This document shows positions 1 to 10,522 of a DNA stretch of 64,000 nt, piece after piece; position 1 is the stretch's first letter, and each line of letters begins with the position of its first letter. Position numbers and translations under genes: made by a program. The notes under the pieces are model-generated. The model saw only the letters and a list, made by a program, of their open reading frames with translations, did no database searches and was not told the origin of the DNA. Origin of the DNA: Alkalibacter rhizosphaerae (GTDB lineage Bacteria > Bacillota > Clostridia > Eubacteriales > Alkalibacteraceae); the NCBI RefSeq assembly GCF_017352215.1, contig NZ_CP071444.1:2108001-2172000 (forward strand), read 5' to 3'.

Positions 1-1
1 G

Positions 2-658
2 GACGAAAAAGGGCCTCATTTGGACAAACGACTATTGGGCAATCCTGCAGTGGCCATGGGTCAGGTTGTAAAGGAAATTACCCGAATGGGGAGACTTGCA
101 AACAAAAACCTTCATTCCTCCATCGAAGCCATTCTCCACAAGGATGAAGCTTTGGTTGAAAAAGTCTTTCGGCGGGAGAAATTGATCAATGACTTTGCAA
201 AGGAGATCACCCAGTTTTTGGTTTTGCTATCCAACGAACAAACAGCAGATCTTCGTCAAGGTAGAGTTATGGATCTGTTCAGCTGTGTTCACGACATCGA
301 AAGGATCGGCGACCATGCAGAAAATCTGGCGGAATTGGCCCAGTATCGGATCGACAACAAAGTCAGTTTCAGCGATTTGGCGGTAGATGATCTAAAAATC
401 ATGATGGATCTGGTAGAAAAGGTTTGTTATGACGTCATTGAAGGATTTGAACAGGAAGATTCCAAAGCGGCTCTCAGCACTATCAAGATCGAAGACGAGA
501 TCGACGCCATGGAAGAGAAACTTCGAACCAGTCACATTGCCAGACTTAATGAAGGGGTATGCAATGCACCATCCGGGATCATTTTTCTGGATGTCATCAG
601 CAATCTTGAAAGAGTCGGCGATCATGCAACCAACATCGCAGAATATATTCTTAATTGA
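2..658 (+). CDS. Na+/phosphate cotransporter, C-terminal PhoU-like domain (5' end outside window)
   Basis: The frame is open from the left edge, so this is the tail of a longer gene. The visible 218 residues are helical and PhoU-like, with two repeats of the DxxRIGDHAEN type (ERIGDHAENL and ERVGDHATNI). The entry sequence, LDKRLLGNPAVAMGQ followed by KEITRMG, matches the linker into the PhoU-like tail of NptA/YjbB-type Na+/Pi cotransporters rather than the start of a free-standing PhoU. The family imports or exports phosphate with Na+ at the inner membrane. The membrane part is not in the window, so a stand-alone PhoU with a TTG start at 20 cannot be fully excluded, but no ribosome binding site supports it. 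Confidence 0.75.
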   Translation, partial: DEKGPHLDKRLLGNPAVAMGQVVKEITRMGRLANKNLHSSIEAILHKDEALVEKVFRREKLINDFAKEITQFLVLLSNEQTADLRQGRVMDLFSCVHDIERIGDHAENLAELAQYRIDNKVSFSDLAVDDLKIMMDLVEKVCYDVIEGFEQEDSKAALSTIKIEDEIDAMEEKLRTSHIARLNEGVCNAPSGIIFLDVISNLERVGDHATNIAEYILN

Positions 659-681
659 TTGTGGAAAGAAGGGAGAAACTC

Positions 682-1602
682 ATGGATTACGATATGATCA
701 TCATCGGAGGAGGCCCGGCCGGATTGAGTGCAGGTCTGTACGCATCTCGGGCAAACTTAAAGAATCTGGTGTTGGAGAAAGCGGAAGCCGGCGGTCAGAT
801 CGCCACTACAAGCGAAGTGGATAATTATCCTGGTTCTCCTAAGGACGCTACCGGTCCAGTACTTTCTCAACGGATGAAAGACCAATGCGAAGCCTTCGGC
901 ACCGAGTTTCGAAAAGAAGAGTGTAAAGAGATCGTAAAAGAAGGGGACTACTTTAAGATAGTAACCAATAAGGAAACCTACAAAACCAAGACCGTTATCG
1001 CAGCCATGGGTGCCAATCCCAGAGAGATCGGATGCAAAGGTGAAAATGAGTTTCGCGGAATGGGAGTGTCCTATTGTGCCACTTGCGACGGTTTCTTTTT
1101 TCGGGATCTGGATGTAGCGGTGGTAGGTGGAGGAGATTCCGCATTGGAAGAAGGAATTTTTCTTACCAAATTTGCCAAGAAAGTGTACATCATCCATCGA
1201 CGAGATGAGCTCCGAGCCGTACCGTCCATTCAGGACAAGGCAAAAGCCAATCCGAAAATAGAGTTCATTTTGGATTCGGTGGTGGAAGAAATCAAAGGAG
1301 ACGGACTGGTGCAATCCGTACGGATCAAAAACGTTAAATCCGGAGAAGAATCCGATTTGCCGGTAGATGGAGTTTTTGTATTTGTCGGATACTATCCCAG
1401 CACGGAACTGATCAAGGACATGGCGACCTTGGATGAATCCGGATACGTCCTGGCCGGGGAAGACATGAAAACGAATGTACCCGGTTTGTTTGTTGCCGGA
1501 GACATTCGCAAAAAAGTGGTGAAACAGGTCATCACCGCCGCAGCGGATGGTGCCATTGCAGCAGTCCTGGGTGAAAAGTATATATCGGAACATTTTGAAT
1601 AA
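682..1602 (+). CDS. trxB: Thioredoxin-disulfide reductase
   Basis: A 306-residue cytoplasmic flavoenzyme that passes electrons from NADPH through FAD to thioredoxin. The FAD-binding GGGPAG is at residues 9-14, the redox CATC motif at about 132-135, and the NADPH-binding GGGDSA just after it at about 149. The C-terminal FAD motif (GLFVAGD) is also present. The length is typical of low-molecular-weight bacterial TrxB. I chose ATG 682 because an AGAAGGGAG ribosome site sits 6-8 bases upstream; extending to 655 would require a non-canonical ATT start. A hairpin follows the stop and separates it from rpoN. Confidence 0.95.
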   Translation: MDYDMIIIGGGPAGLSAGLYASRANLKNLVLEKAEAGGQIATTSEVDNYPGSPKDATGPVLSQRMKDQCEAFGTEFRKEECKEIVKEGDYFKIVTNKETYKTKTVIAAMGANPREIGCKGENEFRGMGVSYCATCDGFFFRDLDVAVVGGGDSALEEGIFLTKFAKKVYIIHRRDELRAVPSIQDKAKANPKIEFILDSVVEEIKGDGLVQSVRIKNVKSGEESDLPVDGVFVFVGYYPSTELIKDMATLDESGYVLAGEDMKTNVPGLFVAGDIRKKVVKQVITAAADGAIAAVLGEKYISEHFE

Positions 1603-1604
1603 TC

Positions 1605-1652
1605 AAACGCTCGTCAACATTCCATATTGAGAATGTGGGATGGGCGTTTTCC
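1605..1652 (+). terminator. Stem-loop after trxB
   Basis: Complementary arms (AAACGCTCGTC on the 5' side, GGATGGGCGTTT on the 3' side, with wobble pairs and a small internal loop) enclose a short AT-rich loop and end in GTTTT. The position between trxB and rpoN fits a moderately strong intrinsic terminator. The U tract is short, so read-through is possible. Confidence 0.5.
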
Positions 1653-1690
1653 ATGTGAGTTGTCGAATTGAACAAAAGGAGGATATGACC

Positions 1691-3037
1691 GTGCGTTTGG
1701 AAGTGGGAACAACGATCAACCAGCAGCAAAAGCAACAACTAAGCGCCAATGTGATCCATTCCATTCGTCTGCTGACTTACAATACGCTGGAATTGTCCAA
1801 GTATTTGGAAGAACAACTCCTGGACAATCCCATGTTGGAAATGGTGGAGGAAAGGCAAGAAGAAGAGCGCGAAGACGAGATCAACTGGGTGGAATTCATT
1901 AAAAACACGTATTCTTATGATGAAACCACTTTTCTACCGGGGAAAGATCCATTGGATGTATCGGTACAACCTCAAACGTTGAAGGATGTACTCTTGGAAC
2001 AGCTTCATTATCAAAAGCTCACCGAGGTGGAAATCTTTATCGGAGAATGGCTTATCGACTATGTGGATGACAGCGGTTATCTGACCATCGAGGTGGAAGA
2101 AGTGGCGTCTTTCATGCAGGTGCCCGTTACTTTGGTGGAGCAAATGGTGGAAAGGATCCAGTCGTTCGAGCCAAGTGGAGTGGGAGCAGGCAATCTGGGA
2201 GAGTGCCTGTCCATTCAGTTAATAGCCAAAGGGATCAAGGATCCGAAGATCCACCGTTTAGTTTTGCATCATCTAGAGGATTTGGCCCATCGCCGTCGAA
2301 AAATCTTGGAGGACACCCTTAACATATCGAATGAACAGTTGGAGAAATATCTTGCGATCATCCAAGGATTGGAACCCAGACCCGGTCAGGCCTATTCCAG
2401 TTCCGAACCTGTCTATATATTGCCGGATCTATTTGTCGGAGAGATCCATGGGAAGGTGTTGGTACGACATAACAAGTATCAATTTTCTAAACTGGTGATC
2501 AGTCCATATTATTTGGGATTGTTGAAAAAAAGTTCCGATGAAAGAGCTCTTCAATTCATTAAAGAACGGTTGGAGTCTGCCAAGCTGCTGGTCAACAGCC
2601 TGGAAAAGAGAGAGGAAACCGTTTTGTCGGTGACAGAAGCCATCTTTAAGCGGCAGATCATGTTTTTGAAAGAAGGGGACACAGGATTGGTGCCGCTGAC
2701 CATGAAAGAGATCGCCGATGAAGTGGATGTCCATGAATCCACGGTCAGCAGGGTAGTGAAAAACAAATATGTGTTGTGTGAAAGAGGCGTGTATCCTTTG
2801 AAGCATTTTTTTCCTTCCCGGCTGGACAGCCGCAGCGGAGACGGGATCTCGTCCGGGCAAGTAAAGGAAATAATTCGAGAATGGATTCAAAACGAAAACA
2901 AGGAAAAACCCTACAGCGATCAAAAACTGACAAACATGCTGCAAGACCAGGGTTTTGATGTTTCCAGGCGCACAGTGATGAAATACAGGGAACAGCTGGG
3001 GTTTCTTTCCAGCAGAGAACGCAAAACAGGATTGTAA
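1691..3037 (+). CDS. rpoN: RNA polymerase sigma-54 factor
   Basis: A 448-residue sigma-54. The N-terminal glutamine/leucine-rich activator-binding region (INQQQKQQLSANVIHSIRLL) is followed by the core-binding region, a helix-turn-helix (EIADEVDVHESTVSRVVKNKY) and the RpoN box SRRTVMKYRE near residue 425, which reads the -24 promoter element. I preferred GTG 1691 over ATG 1685 because AAAAGGAGG ends at 1682, which gives 8-base spacing to the GTG and only 2 to the ATG. Placement just upstream of cggR-gap is a common clostridial and bacillar arrangement. No enhancer-binding activator is encoded in this window. Confidence 0.95.
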   Translation: MRLEVGTTINQQQKQQLSANVIHSIRLLTYNTLELSKYLEEQLLDNPMLEMVEERQEEEREDEINWVEFIKNTYSYDETTFLPGKDPLDVSVQPQTLKDVLLEQLHYQKLTEVEIFIGEWLIDYVDDSGYLTIEVEEVASFMQVPVTLVEQMVERIQSFEPSGVGAGNLGECLSIQLIAKGIKDPKIHRLVLHHLEDLAHRRRKILEDTLNISNEQLEKYLAIIQGLEPRPGQAYSSSEPVYILPDLFVGEIHGKVLVRHNKYQFSKLVISPYYLGLLKKSSDERALQFIKERLESAKLLVNSLEKREETVLSVTEAIFKRQIMFLKEGDTGLVPLTMKEIADEVDVHESTVSRVVKNKYVLCERGVYPLKHFFPSRLDSRSGDGISSGQVKEIIREWIQNENKEKPYSDQKLTNMLQDQGFDVSRRTVMKYREQLGFLSSRERKTGL

Positions 3038-3043
3038 AAACGG

Positions 3044-3093
3044 TTGCGTTTCTCATAAAAACGGTATATAATTATATTATGTCCCGGCGGGAC
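3044..3093 (+). promoter_or_regulatory. cggR promoter with CggR-like operator
   Basis: TTGCGT (3044-3049) and a perfect TATAAT (3067-3072) are 17 bases apart. Nine bases downstream lies the dyad GTCCCG-G-CGGGAC at 3081-3093. CGGGAC is the core element of the B. subtilis CggR operator. The placement just after the promoter fits autoregulation of the glycolytic operon in response to fructose-1,6-bisphosphate. The operator assignment is inference from the known core plus the neighbouring cggR gene. Confidence 0.65.
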
Positions 3094-3131
3094 AAAAACA
3101 TCCCATCTAGTGGATGGGTGGAGGAATACTG

Positions 3132-4154
3132 GTGGAACAAAATCGATTCATGGATGTCCAAAAAAAAATAATGCCGGAGATCCTTTCCCTGATGGATCTG
3201 CGCTACGGCATACTCATGATGGTGAAGGACAAACAACCGGTAGGCAGAAGACAATTGGCCGGATTATTGGATGTCAGCGAACGGACCGTTCGAAATGAGA
3301 TCGAATTTTTATTGAAAGAAGATTTTGTAGCGGTCGGGCGCCAAGGGATCGAATTGACGGCCAACGGCATGGAAATATTGTCCGGTCTGCGGGAAATCAT
3401 CTATGCCTATAAAAATTTTGACTGGCTGTCTGAAGAATTGAAAGATAAATTGGGTATAAGTAGTGTATTCATCATACCGGGTGACAGCCAAACCAATGAT
3501 TCCGTCATGGATTTTATGGGGAAACGTACCGCCACCTACGTTTTGGGCATTCTCAAAAACCGATCGGTCATCGGGGTCACGGGCGGCCACTCCGTGGCTG
3601 CAGTTGCTGAAAATATGCCCCAAGGTCATTATCCCAAAGTAACAGTGATCCCTGCCAGAGGCGGCATGGGGAAAAGCCACGGAACCCAGGCCAACAGCAT
3701 AGCCGCACGGTTGGCTGGAAGACTGGGGGCCCAAAAGGAACTGATGTACATTCCGGACAATGTAGATCAAAAGATCCTGGAAGCGTTGAAGACCGATGTT
3801 CAGGTCAAGGCCGTTTTTGAGAAGCTGCAGGAAATGGATATCCTGGTTTTTGGGATCGGTCGGGCCGATGTCATGGCCAAGACGAGAAACATGTCGCAAG
3901 ATCGGATCAAGGAATTGATGTCTCAAGGAGCATGTGCAGAAGCCTTCGGGTATTATTTCAATATCCGGGGAGAAATGGTGTATCCATCCAGCAGCGTGGG
4001 TATTACCCTGGAGCAATACAGATCCGTGGATCACGTCGTGGCCGTAGCAGGTGGTGCTGATAAAAAGGAAGCCATCATGGCAACAGCCCTTGTTCGTCCC
4101 GACATGGTACTGGTCACCGATGAAAGCGCCGCAAGGGCCATCATCGAACAATAG
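3132..4154 (+). CDS. cggR: Central glycolytic genes regulator (SorC/DeoR family)
   Basis: A 340-residue repressor, the same length as B. subtilis CggR. An N-terminal winged helix ([20 protein letters not shown]) precedes a SorC-type sugar-phosphate-binding domain, which includes the [13 protein letters not shown] loop and a C-terminal VAVAGGADK segment. Family members repress the gap operon and are released by fructose-1,6-bisphosphate. I chose GTG 3132 because TGGAGGAAT lies 6-8 bases upstream. The gene directly precedes gap, and the CGGGAC dyad ahead of it is the likely autoregulatory site. Confidence 0.92.
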   Translation: MEQNRFMDVQKKIMPEILSLMDLRYGILMMVKDKQPVGRRQLAGLLDVSERTVRNEIEFLLKEDFVAVGRQGIELTANGMEILSGLREIIYAYKNFDWLSEELKDKLGISSVFIIPGDSQTNDSVMDFMGKRTATYVLGILKNRSVIGVTGGHSVAAVAENMPQGHYPKVTVIPARGGMGKSHGTQANSIAARLAGRLGAQKELMYIPDNVDQKILEALKTDVQVKAVFEKLQEMDILVFGIGRADVMAKTRNMSQDRIKELMSQGACAEAFGYYFNIRGEMVYPSSSVGITLEQYRSVDHVVAVAGGADKKEAIMATALVRPDMVLVTDESAARAIIEQ

Positions 4155-4180
4155 CGTCCATTATTAAAAAAAATATAAAA

Positions 4181-4197
4181 GTGCCGTTAAACGGTAC
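4181..4197 (+). other. Small hairpin between cggR and gap
   Basis: GTGCCGT-TAA-ACGGTAC forms a 7-bp stem (one wobble pair) just after the cggR stop, in an A-rich spacer and ahead of the gap ribosome site. It has no U tract, so it is not a terminator. In B. subtilis the cggR-gapA message is cut in this interval and a 5' stem stabilises the gap transcript. A similar role here is inference. Confidence 0.35.
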
Positions 4198-4222
4198 GGT
4201 AACGAAAGAGGAGGAAATGTTT

Positions 4223-5227
4223 ATGGCAGTACAAGTAGCAATCAACGGATTTGGAAGGATCGGCAGGTTGGCGTTTCGATTGATGTTTGGGGATTCGGAT
4301 TTTGATATCGTCGCGATCAACGACTTGACCGATGCAAAATCTTTGGCTTATTTGCTGAAATATGACACATCCCAAGGAAAATACAAGGAAGATGCCATCA
4401 CCGCAGGTGACGGATTCATTACAGTGGATGGAAAAGAGATCAAAATCTATGCCCAAAGAGATCCGGAAGAACTTCCCTGGGAAGAACTGGGCGTGGATGT
4501 CGTTATTGAATCCACCGGATTTTTCACCACGAAAGAATTGGCAGAAAAACACATACGGGCAGGAGCAAAAAAAGTATTGATCAGTGCGCCTGCTAAAGGT
4601 GACTTGAAAACCGTTGTATATAATGTAAACCATGAAGTACTGGACGGATCCGAGACCGTCGTCAGTGGCGCTTCCTGCACCACCAACTGTCTTGCACCGG
4701 TTGCAAAAGTTCTTCATGACAATTTCGGACTGGAAAGCGGTCTGATGACCACGATCCATGCATACACCAATGACCAGGCAACCCTGGATGGTCCCCACAA
4801 GGATCCTCGAAGAGGCCGAGCCGCTGCAGCCAACATTGTGCCGACAAGTACAGGAGCCGCCGCAGCCGTTGGTTTGGTTTTGCCGGAATTGAACGGCAAG
4901 CTGGATGGCGGAGCCATGCGTGTACCAGTGACAACCGGTTCCCTGGTGGATCTGACGGTCAAACTTTCCAAAAAAACCACAGCAGAAGAAATCAACGCAG
5001 CCATGAAAGCGGCAGCCAACGAAACGCTGGGTGTGACGGATGAACCTCTTGTATCTTCCGACATCATCGGCATTCGATTTGGATCCCTCTTCGATCTGAG
5101 CCAGACGAAAGTCATGGAAGCAGATGGAGAGCAAATGGTGAAAGTGGTTTCCTGGTACGACAACGAAATGAGCTACACTTCCCAGTTGGTGCGATTGGCA
5201 AAATACGTAGTAGACATGATCAAATAA
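4223..5227 (+). CDS. gap: Glyceraldehyde-3-phosphate dehydrogenase, type I
   Basis: A 334-residue cytoplasmic enzyme of glycolysis: glyceraldehyde 3-phosphate + NAD+ + Pi to 1,3-bisphosphoglycerate. The N-terminal NAD fold opens with INGFGRIGR. The catalytic cysteine is C152 in SCTTNC, and the usual WYDNE segment is near the C-terminus. ATG 4223 follows GAGGAGG at 8-base spacing. It is the first enzyme gene after cggR, and a hairpin with a T tract right after the stop probably sets its expression apart from pgk. Confidence 0.97.
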   Translation: MAVQVAINGFGRIGRLAFRLMFGDSDFDIVAINDLTDAKSLAYLLKYDTSQGKYKEDAITAGDGFITVDGKEIKIYAQRDPEELPWEELGVDVVIESTGFFTTKELAEKHIRAGAKKVLISAPAKGDLKTVVYNVNHEVLDGSETVVSGASCTTNCLAPVAKVLHDNFGLESGLMTTIHAYTNDQATLDGPHKDPRRGRAAAANIVPTSTGAAAAVGLVLPELNGKLDGGAMRVPVTTGSLVDLTVKLSKKTTAEEINAAMKAAANETLGVTDEPLVSSDIIGIRFGSLFDLSQTKVMEADGEQMVKVVSWYDNEMSYTSQLVRLAKYVVDMIK

Positions 5228-5243
5228 TTCGATACACTGAAAG

Positions 5244-5268
5244 GGAAGGGGCGACCCTTTCCTTTTTT
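5244..5268 (+). terminator. Hairpin with T tract between gap and pgk
   Basis: GGAAGGGG-CGA-CCCTTTCC (8-bp stem with one G-T pair) is followed directly by TTTTTT. It sits inside the glycolytic operon, 26 bases before pgk. It may act as a partial terminator, giving more gap mRNA than pgk-eno mRNA, or as a 3' end that protects the cggR-gap message. Confidence 0.75.
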
Positions 5269-5293
5269 CAACGAGTATGAAAGGAGCTTACCC

Positions 5294-6481
5294 ATGACAA
5301 AAAAAAGCATAAGAGACATAGATTTAAAAGGGAAAAAGGTGTTGGTGCGAGTAGATTTCAATGTGCCGTTGGATGGGGATCGGATCACTGATGATACTCG
5401 GATCCGGGCATCCCTGCCGACGATCCGGCATATTTTGGACCATGGAGGAAAAATCATCCTCATGTCCCATCTTGGTCGACCGAAAGGATCTCCGGATCCA
5501 AAGTATTCCCTGGCACCGGTAGCAAAAGAGTTGTCGGAGCTGCTGGGGCGTGCCGTGCTGTTTGCCGACGATGACAAAGTCGTTGGAGAATCGACGCGTA
5601 ATGCGGTAGATTCCATGAAGGAGGGAGATGTGGTACTTCTTCAGAATACTCGGTTTAGAAAAGAAGAAACGGACAACGATCCGGCCTTCTCCAAGGAGCT
5701 GGCTTCCTTGGCGGATGTTTTTGTCAATGACGCCTTCGGCGCCGTACATCGAGCCCATGCATCCACAGTAGGTGTAGCAACCTACATTCCGGCTGTCTGC
5801 GGCTTGCTTATCGAAAAAGAACTGGAATTTTTGGGAGGTGCACTGGATGCGCCAAAACGTCCTTTCACCGCTATTCTGGGTGGCGCGAAAGTCAGCGACA
5901 AGATCGGCGTCATCAATAACCTAATGGAGAAGGTGGACAACCTGATCATTGGCGGAGGAATGGCCTACACATTTTTGAAAGCAAAAGGGTATGAAGTTGG
6001 GACTTCTCTTTTGGAAGAAGACAAGATTGATCTGGCAAAAGAATTGATGGAAAAGGCGAAAGATAAAAACATCGACCTGTTGCTTCCCGTGGATGTGGTT
6101 GTGGCAGAAAAATTTGCAGCAGATGCACCCCATACGATCGTGAAAGCCGATGTCATGCCAGCCGATCAAATGGGTTTGGACATCGGACCGGAAACGTCGG
6201 ACTTGTTTGCAAAAACCATCGGAGAAAGCCAGCTGGTCATTTGGAACGGACCCATGGGCGTTTTTGAATTTGAAGCATTTGCAAAGGGGACCATCGCCGT
6301 AGCCAAGGCCATGGCACAGTCGGAAGGGGTGACCATCGTCGGCGGAGGAGACAGTGCTTCTGCCGCCGTAAACCTTGGATTTGCAGATCAAATGACACAT
6401 ATTTCCACGGGAGGCGGAGCTTCTCTGACGTTTTTGGAAGGAAAAGCATTGCCCGGCATCGATATTTTGGAAGATAAATAA
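5294..6481 (+). CDS. pgk: Phosphoglycerate kinase
   Basis: A 395-residue two-domain kinase that makes ATP from 1,3-bisphosphoglycerate. The N-terminal substrate-binding segment [13 protein letters not shown], the SHLGRPKG loop and the C-terminal nucleotide-binding GGGDSASA segment are all present. The start follows GAAAGGAG at 8-10 bases. It is separated from tpiA by 12 bases. The length is standard for a monofunctional PGK, not the PGK-TPI fusion seen in Thermotoga. Confidence 0.97.
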   Translation: MTKKSIRDIDLKGKKVLVRVDFNVPLDGDRITDDTRIRASLPTIRHILDHGGKIILMSHLGRPKGSPDPKYSLAPVAKELSELLGRAVLFADDDKVVGESTRNAVDSMKEGDVVLLQNTRFRKEETDNDPAFSKELASLADVFVNDAFGAVHRAHASTVGVATYIPAVCGLLIEKELEFLGGALDAPKRPFTAILGGAKVSDKIGVINNLMEKVDNLIIGGGMAYTFLKAKGYEVGTSLLEEDKIDLAKELMEKAKDKNIDLLLPVDVVVAEKFAADAPHTIVKADVMPADQMGLDIGPETSDLFAKTIGESQLVIWNGPMGVFEFEAFAKGTIAVAKAMAQSEGVTIVGGGDSASAAVNLGFADQMTHISTGGGASLTFLEGKALPGIDILEDK

Positions 6482-6493
6482 GGAGGGGTCTCA

Positions 6494-7243
6494 TTGAGAA
6501 AACCGATCATCGCTGGAAATTGGAAAATGAATAAGACGGCAACAGAAGCGGTAGCCCTGGTGGAGTTGTTGAAAGAGAAAGTGGCCAATAAGGATGTGAA
6601 AGTGGTCTTTTGTCCGCCTTATACGTCTCTTGTGGCTGTTAAAGAAGGTCTGGATGGTTCAACAGTAGGTCTGGGCGCCCAGAACATGCACTTTGAAGAC
6701 AATGGTGCCTTTACGGGAGAGATCAGCGCAGACATGTTATTGGATCTGGGTGTGGAATACGTGATCATCGGCCATTCGGAACGCAGACAGTATTTCAACG
6801 AGACCAATGAAACGGTGAACAAAAAATTGCACAAGGCCCTGGAAAAAGGGTTGATCCCCATCGTTTGTGTGGGAGAATCCCTCCAAGAACGGGAAGAGGG
6901 AATCCAGGAAGCGGTGGTGACCACCCAGGTATGTGAAGCCTTTAAAAACGTCCAAGCGGATGATGCCGCCAAGACAGTGGTAGCCTATGAACCCATCTGG
7001 GCCATCGGAACGGGAAAGACTGCCACTAGCGACCAGGCGGAGGAAGTTTGCCGATGGATCCGGGAGAACCTGGAAAAAATATACGATTCCGAAGTGGCGC
7101 AAACAGTTCGGATCCAGTACGGTGGAAGTGTCAATGCTTCCAACGTGGATGAACTGATGGGCATGCCCAATATCGACGGCGCTCTTGTCGGTGGAGCCAG
7201 TTTGAAGGAAGATTTTGTGCGCATCGTTCAATTTGGTGCGTGA
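6494..7243 (+). CDS. tpiA: Triosephosphate isomerase
   Basis: A 249-residue TIM barrel that interconverts dihydroxyacetone phosphate and glyceraldehyde 3-phosphate. N-terminal AGNWKMNK carries the substrate-binding Asn and Lys, the catalytic His is in IGHSERR, and the catalytic Glu with the flexible loop is in [11 protein letters not shown]. The start is TTG 6494, supported by AGGAGGGG 6-8 bases upstream and by alignment to the usual N-terminus. It is coupled to pgk and gpmI in the operon. Confidence 0.97.
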   Translation: MRKPIIAGNWKMNKTATEAVALVELLKEKVANKDVKVVFCPPYTSLVAVKEGLDGSTVGLGAQNMHFEDNGAFTGEISADMLLDLGVEYVIIGHSERRQYFNETNETVNKKLHKALEKGLIPIVCVGESLQEREEGIQEAVVTTQVCEAFKNVQADDAAKTVVAYEPIWAIGTGKTATSDQAEEVCRWIRENLEKIYDSEVAQTVRIQYGGSVNASNVDELMGMPNIDGALVGGASLKEDFVRIVQFGA

Positions 7244-7266
7244 TCGGACTGGAGAGAGGAGAATTC

Positions 7267-8796
7267 ATGTTAACAGCAATCATCATCCTGGACGGATATG
7301 GATATTCAGAATACGTAGAAGGAAATGCGACCTTGGCGGCAAACACTCCGGTATTGGACAAGCTTTGGGAGGAAAAACCCCATTCTTTCATGCGGTGCAG
7401 CGGATTGGATGTAGGCCTGCCCCCGGGACAGATGGGAAATTCAGAAGTGGGTCATCTCAACATCGGAGCAGGCCGGATCGTGTATCAGGAGTTGACCAGG
7501 ATCACCAAGTCCATTGAAGATGGGGATTTTTTTGAAAACCCGACTCTGGTTGAAGCCGTAGATCAAGCTGTCCAAGGAGGAAAAGCACTGCATCTGCTTG
7601 GATTGGTTTCCGATGGCGGGGTCCACAGTCACAACACCCACATATATGCGTTGTTGGAACTGGCAAAGCGCAGAGGCTTGGATCGGGTCTTTGTCCATTG
7701 TTTTTTGGATGGCAGGGATACACCGCCCAACAGCGGGAAAACCTATGTCAAAGAATTGATGGAAAAAATGGAAGAGCTGGGTGTTGGAAAAGTTTCCACC
7801 ATTTCAGGAAGGTACTATGCCATGGACCGGGACAATCGGTGGAAGCGAACCTTGAATTCCTATGACGCCATGACTGTTGGTTTTGGAGAATCAACGGACG
7901 ATCCCCTGGCTGCCATCCAGTCATCTTACGAAGAGGGCGTTACCGATGAGTTTATGGAACCCACGGTGGTTTTGGAAAACGAAGCACCGGTAGGCATGAT
8001 CCGTCCTGGTGATTCTGTCATCTTTTTCAACTTCCGTCCGGACCGGGCTAGACAAATGACCCGGGCTTTGACGGAGCCGGAGTTTGATGGATTTGAACGA
8101 AAGACGGGATTTCTTGGATTGCATTATGTGACCATGACCATGTATGACACGACCATGACCAACTTGAAGGTTGCCTATGCACCACAAACCGTGACCAACA
8201 CCCTGGGATCCTATTTGAGTGATAAGGGAATGCGGCAGCTTCGCATTGCCGAAACGGAAAAATACGCTCATGTCACCTATTTTTTCAACGGTGGAGTCGA
8301 AAAGGAATATCCCTTGGAAGATCGGATCCTAGTGCCGTCACCCAAGGTGGCCACCTATGATCTGAAACCGGAAATGAGTGCAGTTGAAGTGACGGACCGG
8401 GTGGTGGAAGCCATACAAACCCAGGATTACGATTTGATCGTTCTCAACTATGCCAATTGCGACATGGTGGGGCATACCGGCGTATTCGATGCAGCAGTTA
8501 AAGCGGTGGAAACGGTGGATGCCTGTTTGGGACGAACCTTGGAGGCTTTGGAGAAAAAAGGGGGAGTAGCGATCATTACTGCAGATCACGGAAATGCGGA
8601 ACAAATGATCGATCCTCAAACGAAGAAAGTATTTACCGCCCATACCAGCAATCCGGTGAAGTGCATCCTTTTCGGCAAGGACGATGTACAGATCCGGGAT
8701 GGCCGTCTGGCGGATCTGGCGCCAACCATTTTGGAGCTGCAAGGGCTGGAAAAACCGCAGGAAATGACAGGAGAAAGCCTGATCGTACGTTTATAA
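7267..8796 (+). CDS. gpmI: 2,3-bisphosphoglycerate-independent phosphoglycerate mutase
   Basis: A 509-residue Mn2+-dependent mutase of the alkaline phosphatase superfamily that converts 3- to 2-phosphoglycerate. The phospho-acceptor Ser is at residue 59 in GNSEVGH. Metal-ligand motifs include the early DGYG, the late [11 protein letters not shown] and AHTSNPV. ATG 7267 follows GAGAGGAG at 5 bases; a GTG at 7240 overlaps the tpiA stop but lacks a ribosome site. The position between tpiA and eno is the classical glycolytic operon order. Confidence 0.97.
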   Translation: MLTAIIILDGYGYSEYVEGNATLAANTPVLDKLWEEKPHSFMRCSGLDVGLPPGQMGNSEVGHLNIGAGRIVYQELTRITKSIEDGDFFENPTLVEAVDQAVQGGKALHLLGLVSDGGVHSHNTHIYALLELAKRRGLDRVFVHCFLDGRDTPPNSGKTYVKELMEKMEELGVGKVSTISGRYYAMDRDNRWKRTLNSYDAMTVGFGESTDDPLAAIQSSYEEGVTDEFMEPTVVLENEAPVGMIRPGDSVIFFNFRPDRARQMTRALTEPEFDGFERKTGFLGLHYVTMTMYDTTMTNLKVAYAPQTVTNTLGSYLSDKGMRQLRIAETEKYAHVTYFFNGGVEKEYPLEDRILVPSPKVATYDLKPEMSAVEVTDRVVEAIQTQDYDLIVLNYANCDMVGHTGVFDAAVKAVETVDACLGRTLEALEKKGGVAIITADHGNAEQMIDPQTKKVFTAHTSNPVKCILFGKDDVQIRDGRLADLAPTILELQGLEKPQEMTGESLIVRL

Positions 8797-8807
8797 AATA
8801 ATAATGA

Positions 8808-10118
<1,311 letters not shown>

Positions 10119-10127
10119 CACAAATCC

Positions 10128-10154
10128 AACAGCGCCTTTTAAAGGCGCTGTTTT
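10128..10154 (+). terminator. Terminator after eno
   Basis: AACAGCGCCTTT and AAAGGCGCTGTT form a near-perfect inverted repeat with a minimal loop, followed by TTTTA. It closes the glycolytic operon. Confidence 0.85.
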
Positions 10155-10263
10155 ACTCTCTATTGTGACATACAATTGCGCAATAAAATTTTCCAAAATA
10201 AAATTGATATTCGACTACCCCTATGTTACAATACATATGTTAAGCGTTAAGGGAGGTAAAAAA

Positions 10264-10491
10264 ATGGAAATTGTATTGTTGGTTTTGATCGTCGTGTCCA
10301 GTCTGGTATTGATTGCAAGCATCTTGCTTCAGCCGGGAAAAAGCGCTGGATTATCCGGATCGATTGCAGGAGGAGCGGAAAGTCTCTTTGGCAAAAAGCG
10401 GGCAAAAGGGTATGAAGCCATGCTGGAAAGAGCGACCACTATTTCTGCGGTTGTTTTTATGTTGTCTGCATTTATCTTTTCAATAATTTAA
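10264..10491 (+). CDS. secG: Protein translocase subunit SecG
   Basis: A 75-residue membrane protein of the SecYEG translocon. The first transmembrane helix (IVLLVLIVVSSLVLIASILLQ) is followed by the conserved loop with QPGKSAGLSGSIAGGAESLFG, and a second helix lies at the C-terminus. ATG 10264 follows AAGGGAGGT at about 8 bases. secG next to eno and upstream of rnr-smpB-ssrA is a widespread Firmicutes order; here the pyrophosphatase and DUF1294 genes have been inserted between secG and rnr. Confidence 0.9.
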   Translation: MEIVLLVLIVVSSLVLIASILLQPGKSAGLSGSIAGGAESLFGKKRAKGYEAMLERATTISAVVFMLSAFIFSII

Positions 10492-10522
10492 AAAAGCATA
10501 GCAAAAGGAGGAATTCAACACA

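Noticed and set aside
20-658. Stand-alone phoU gene starting at TTG 20
   Set aside because: The frame is open to the left edge, there is no ribosome site, and the entry sequence matches the linker of a Na+/Pi cotransporter.
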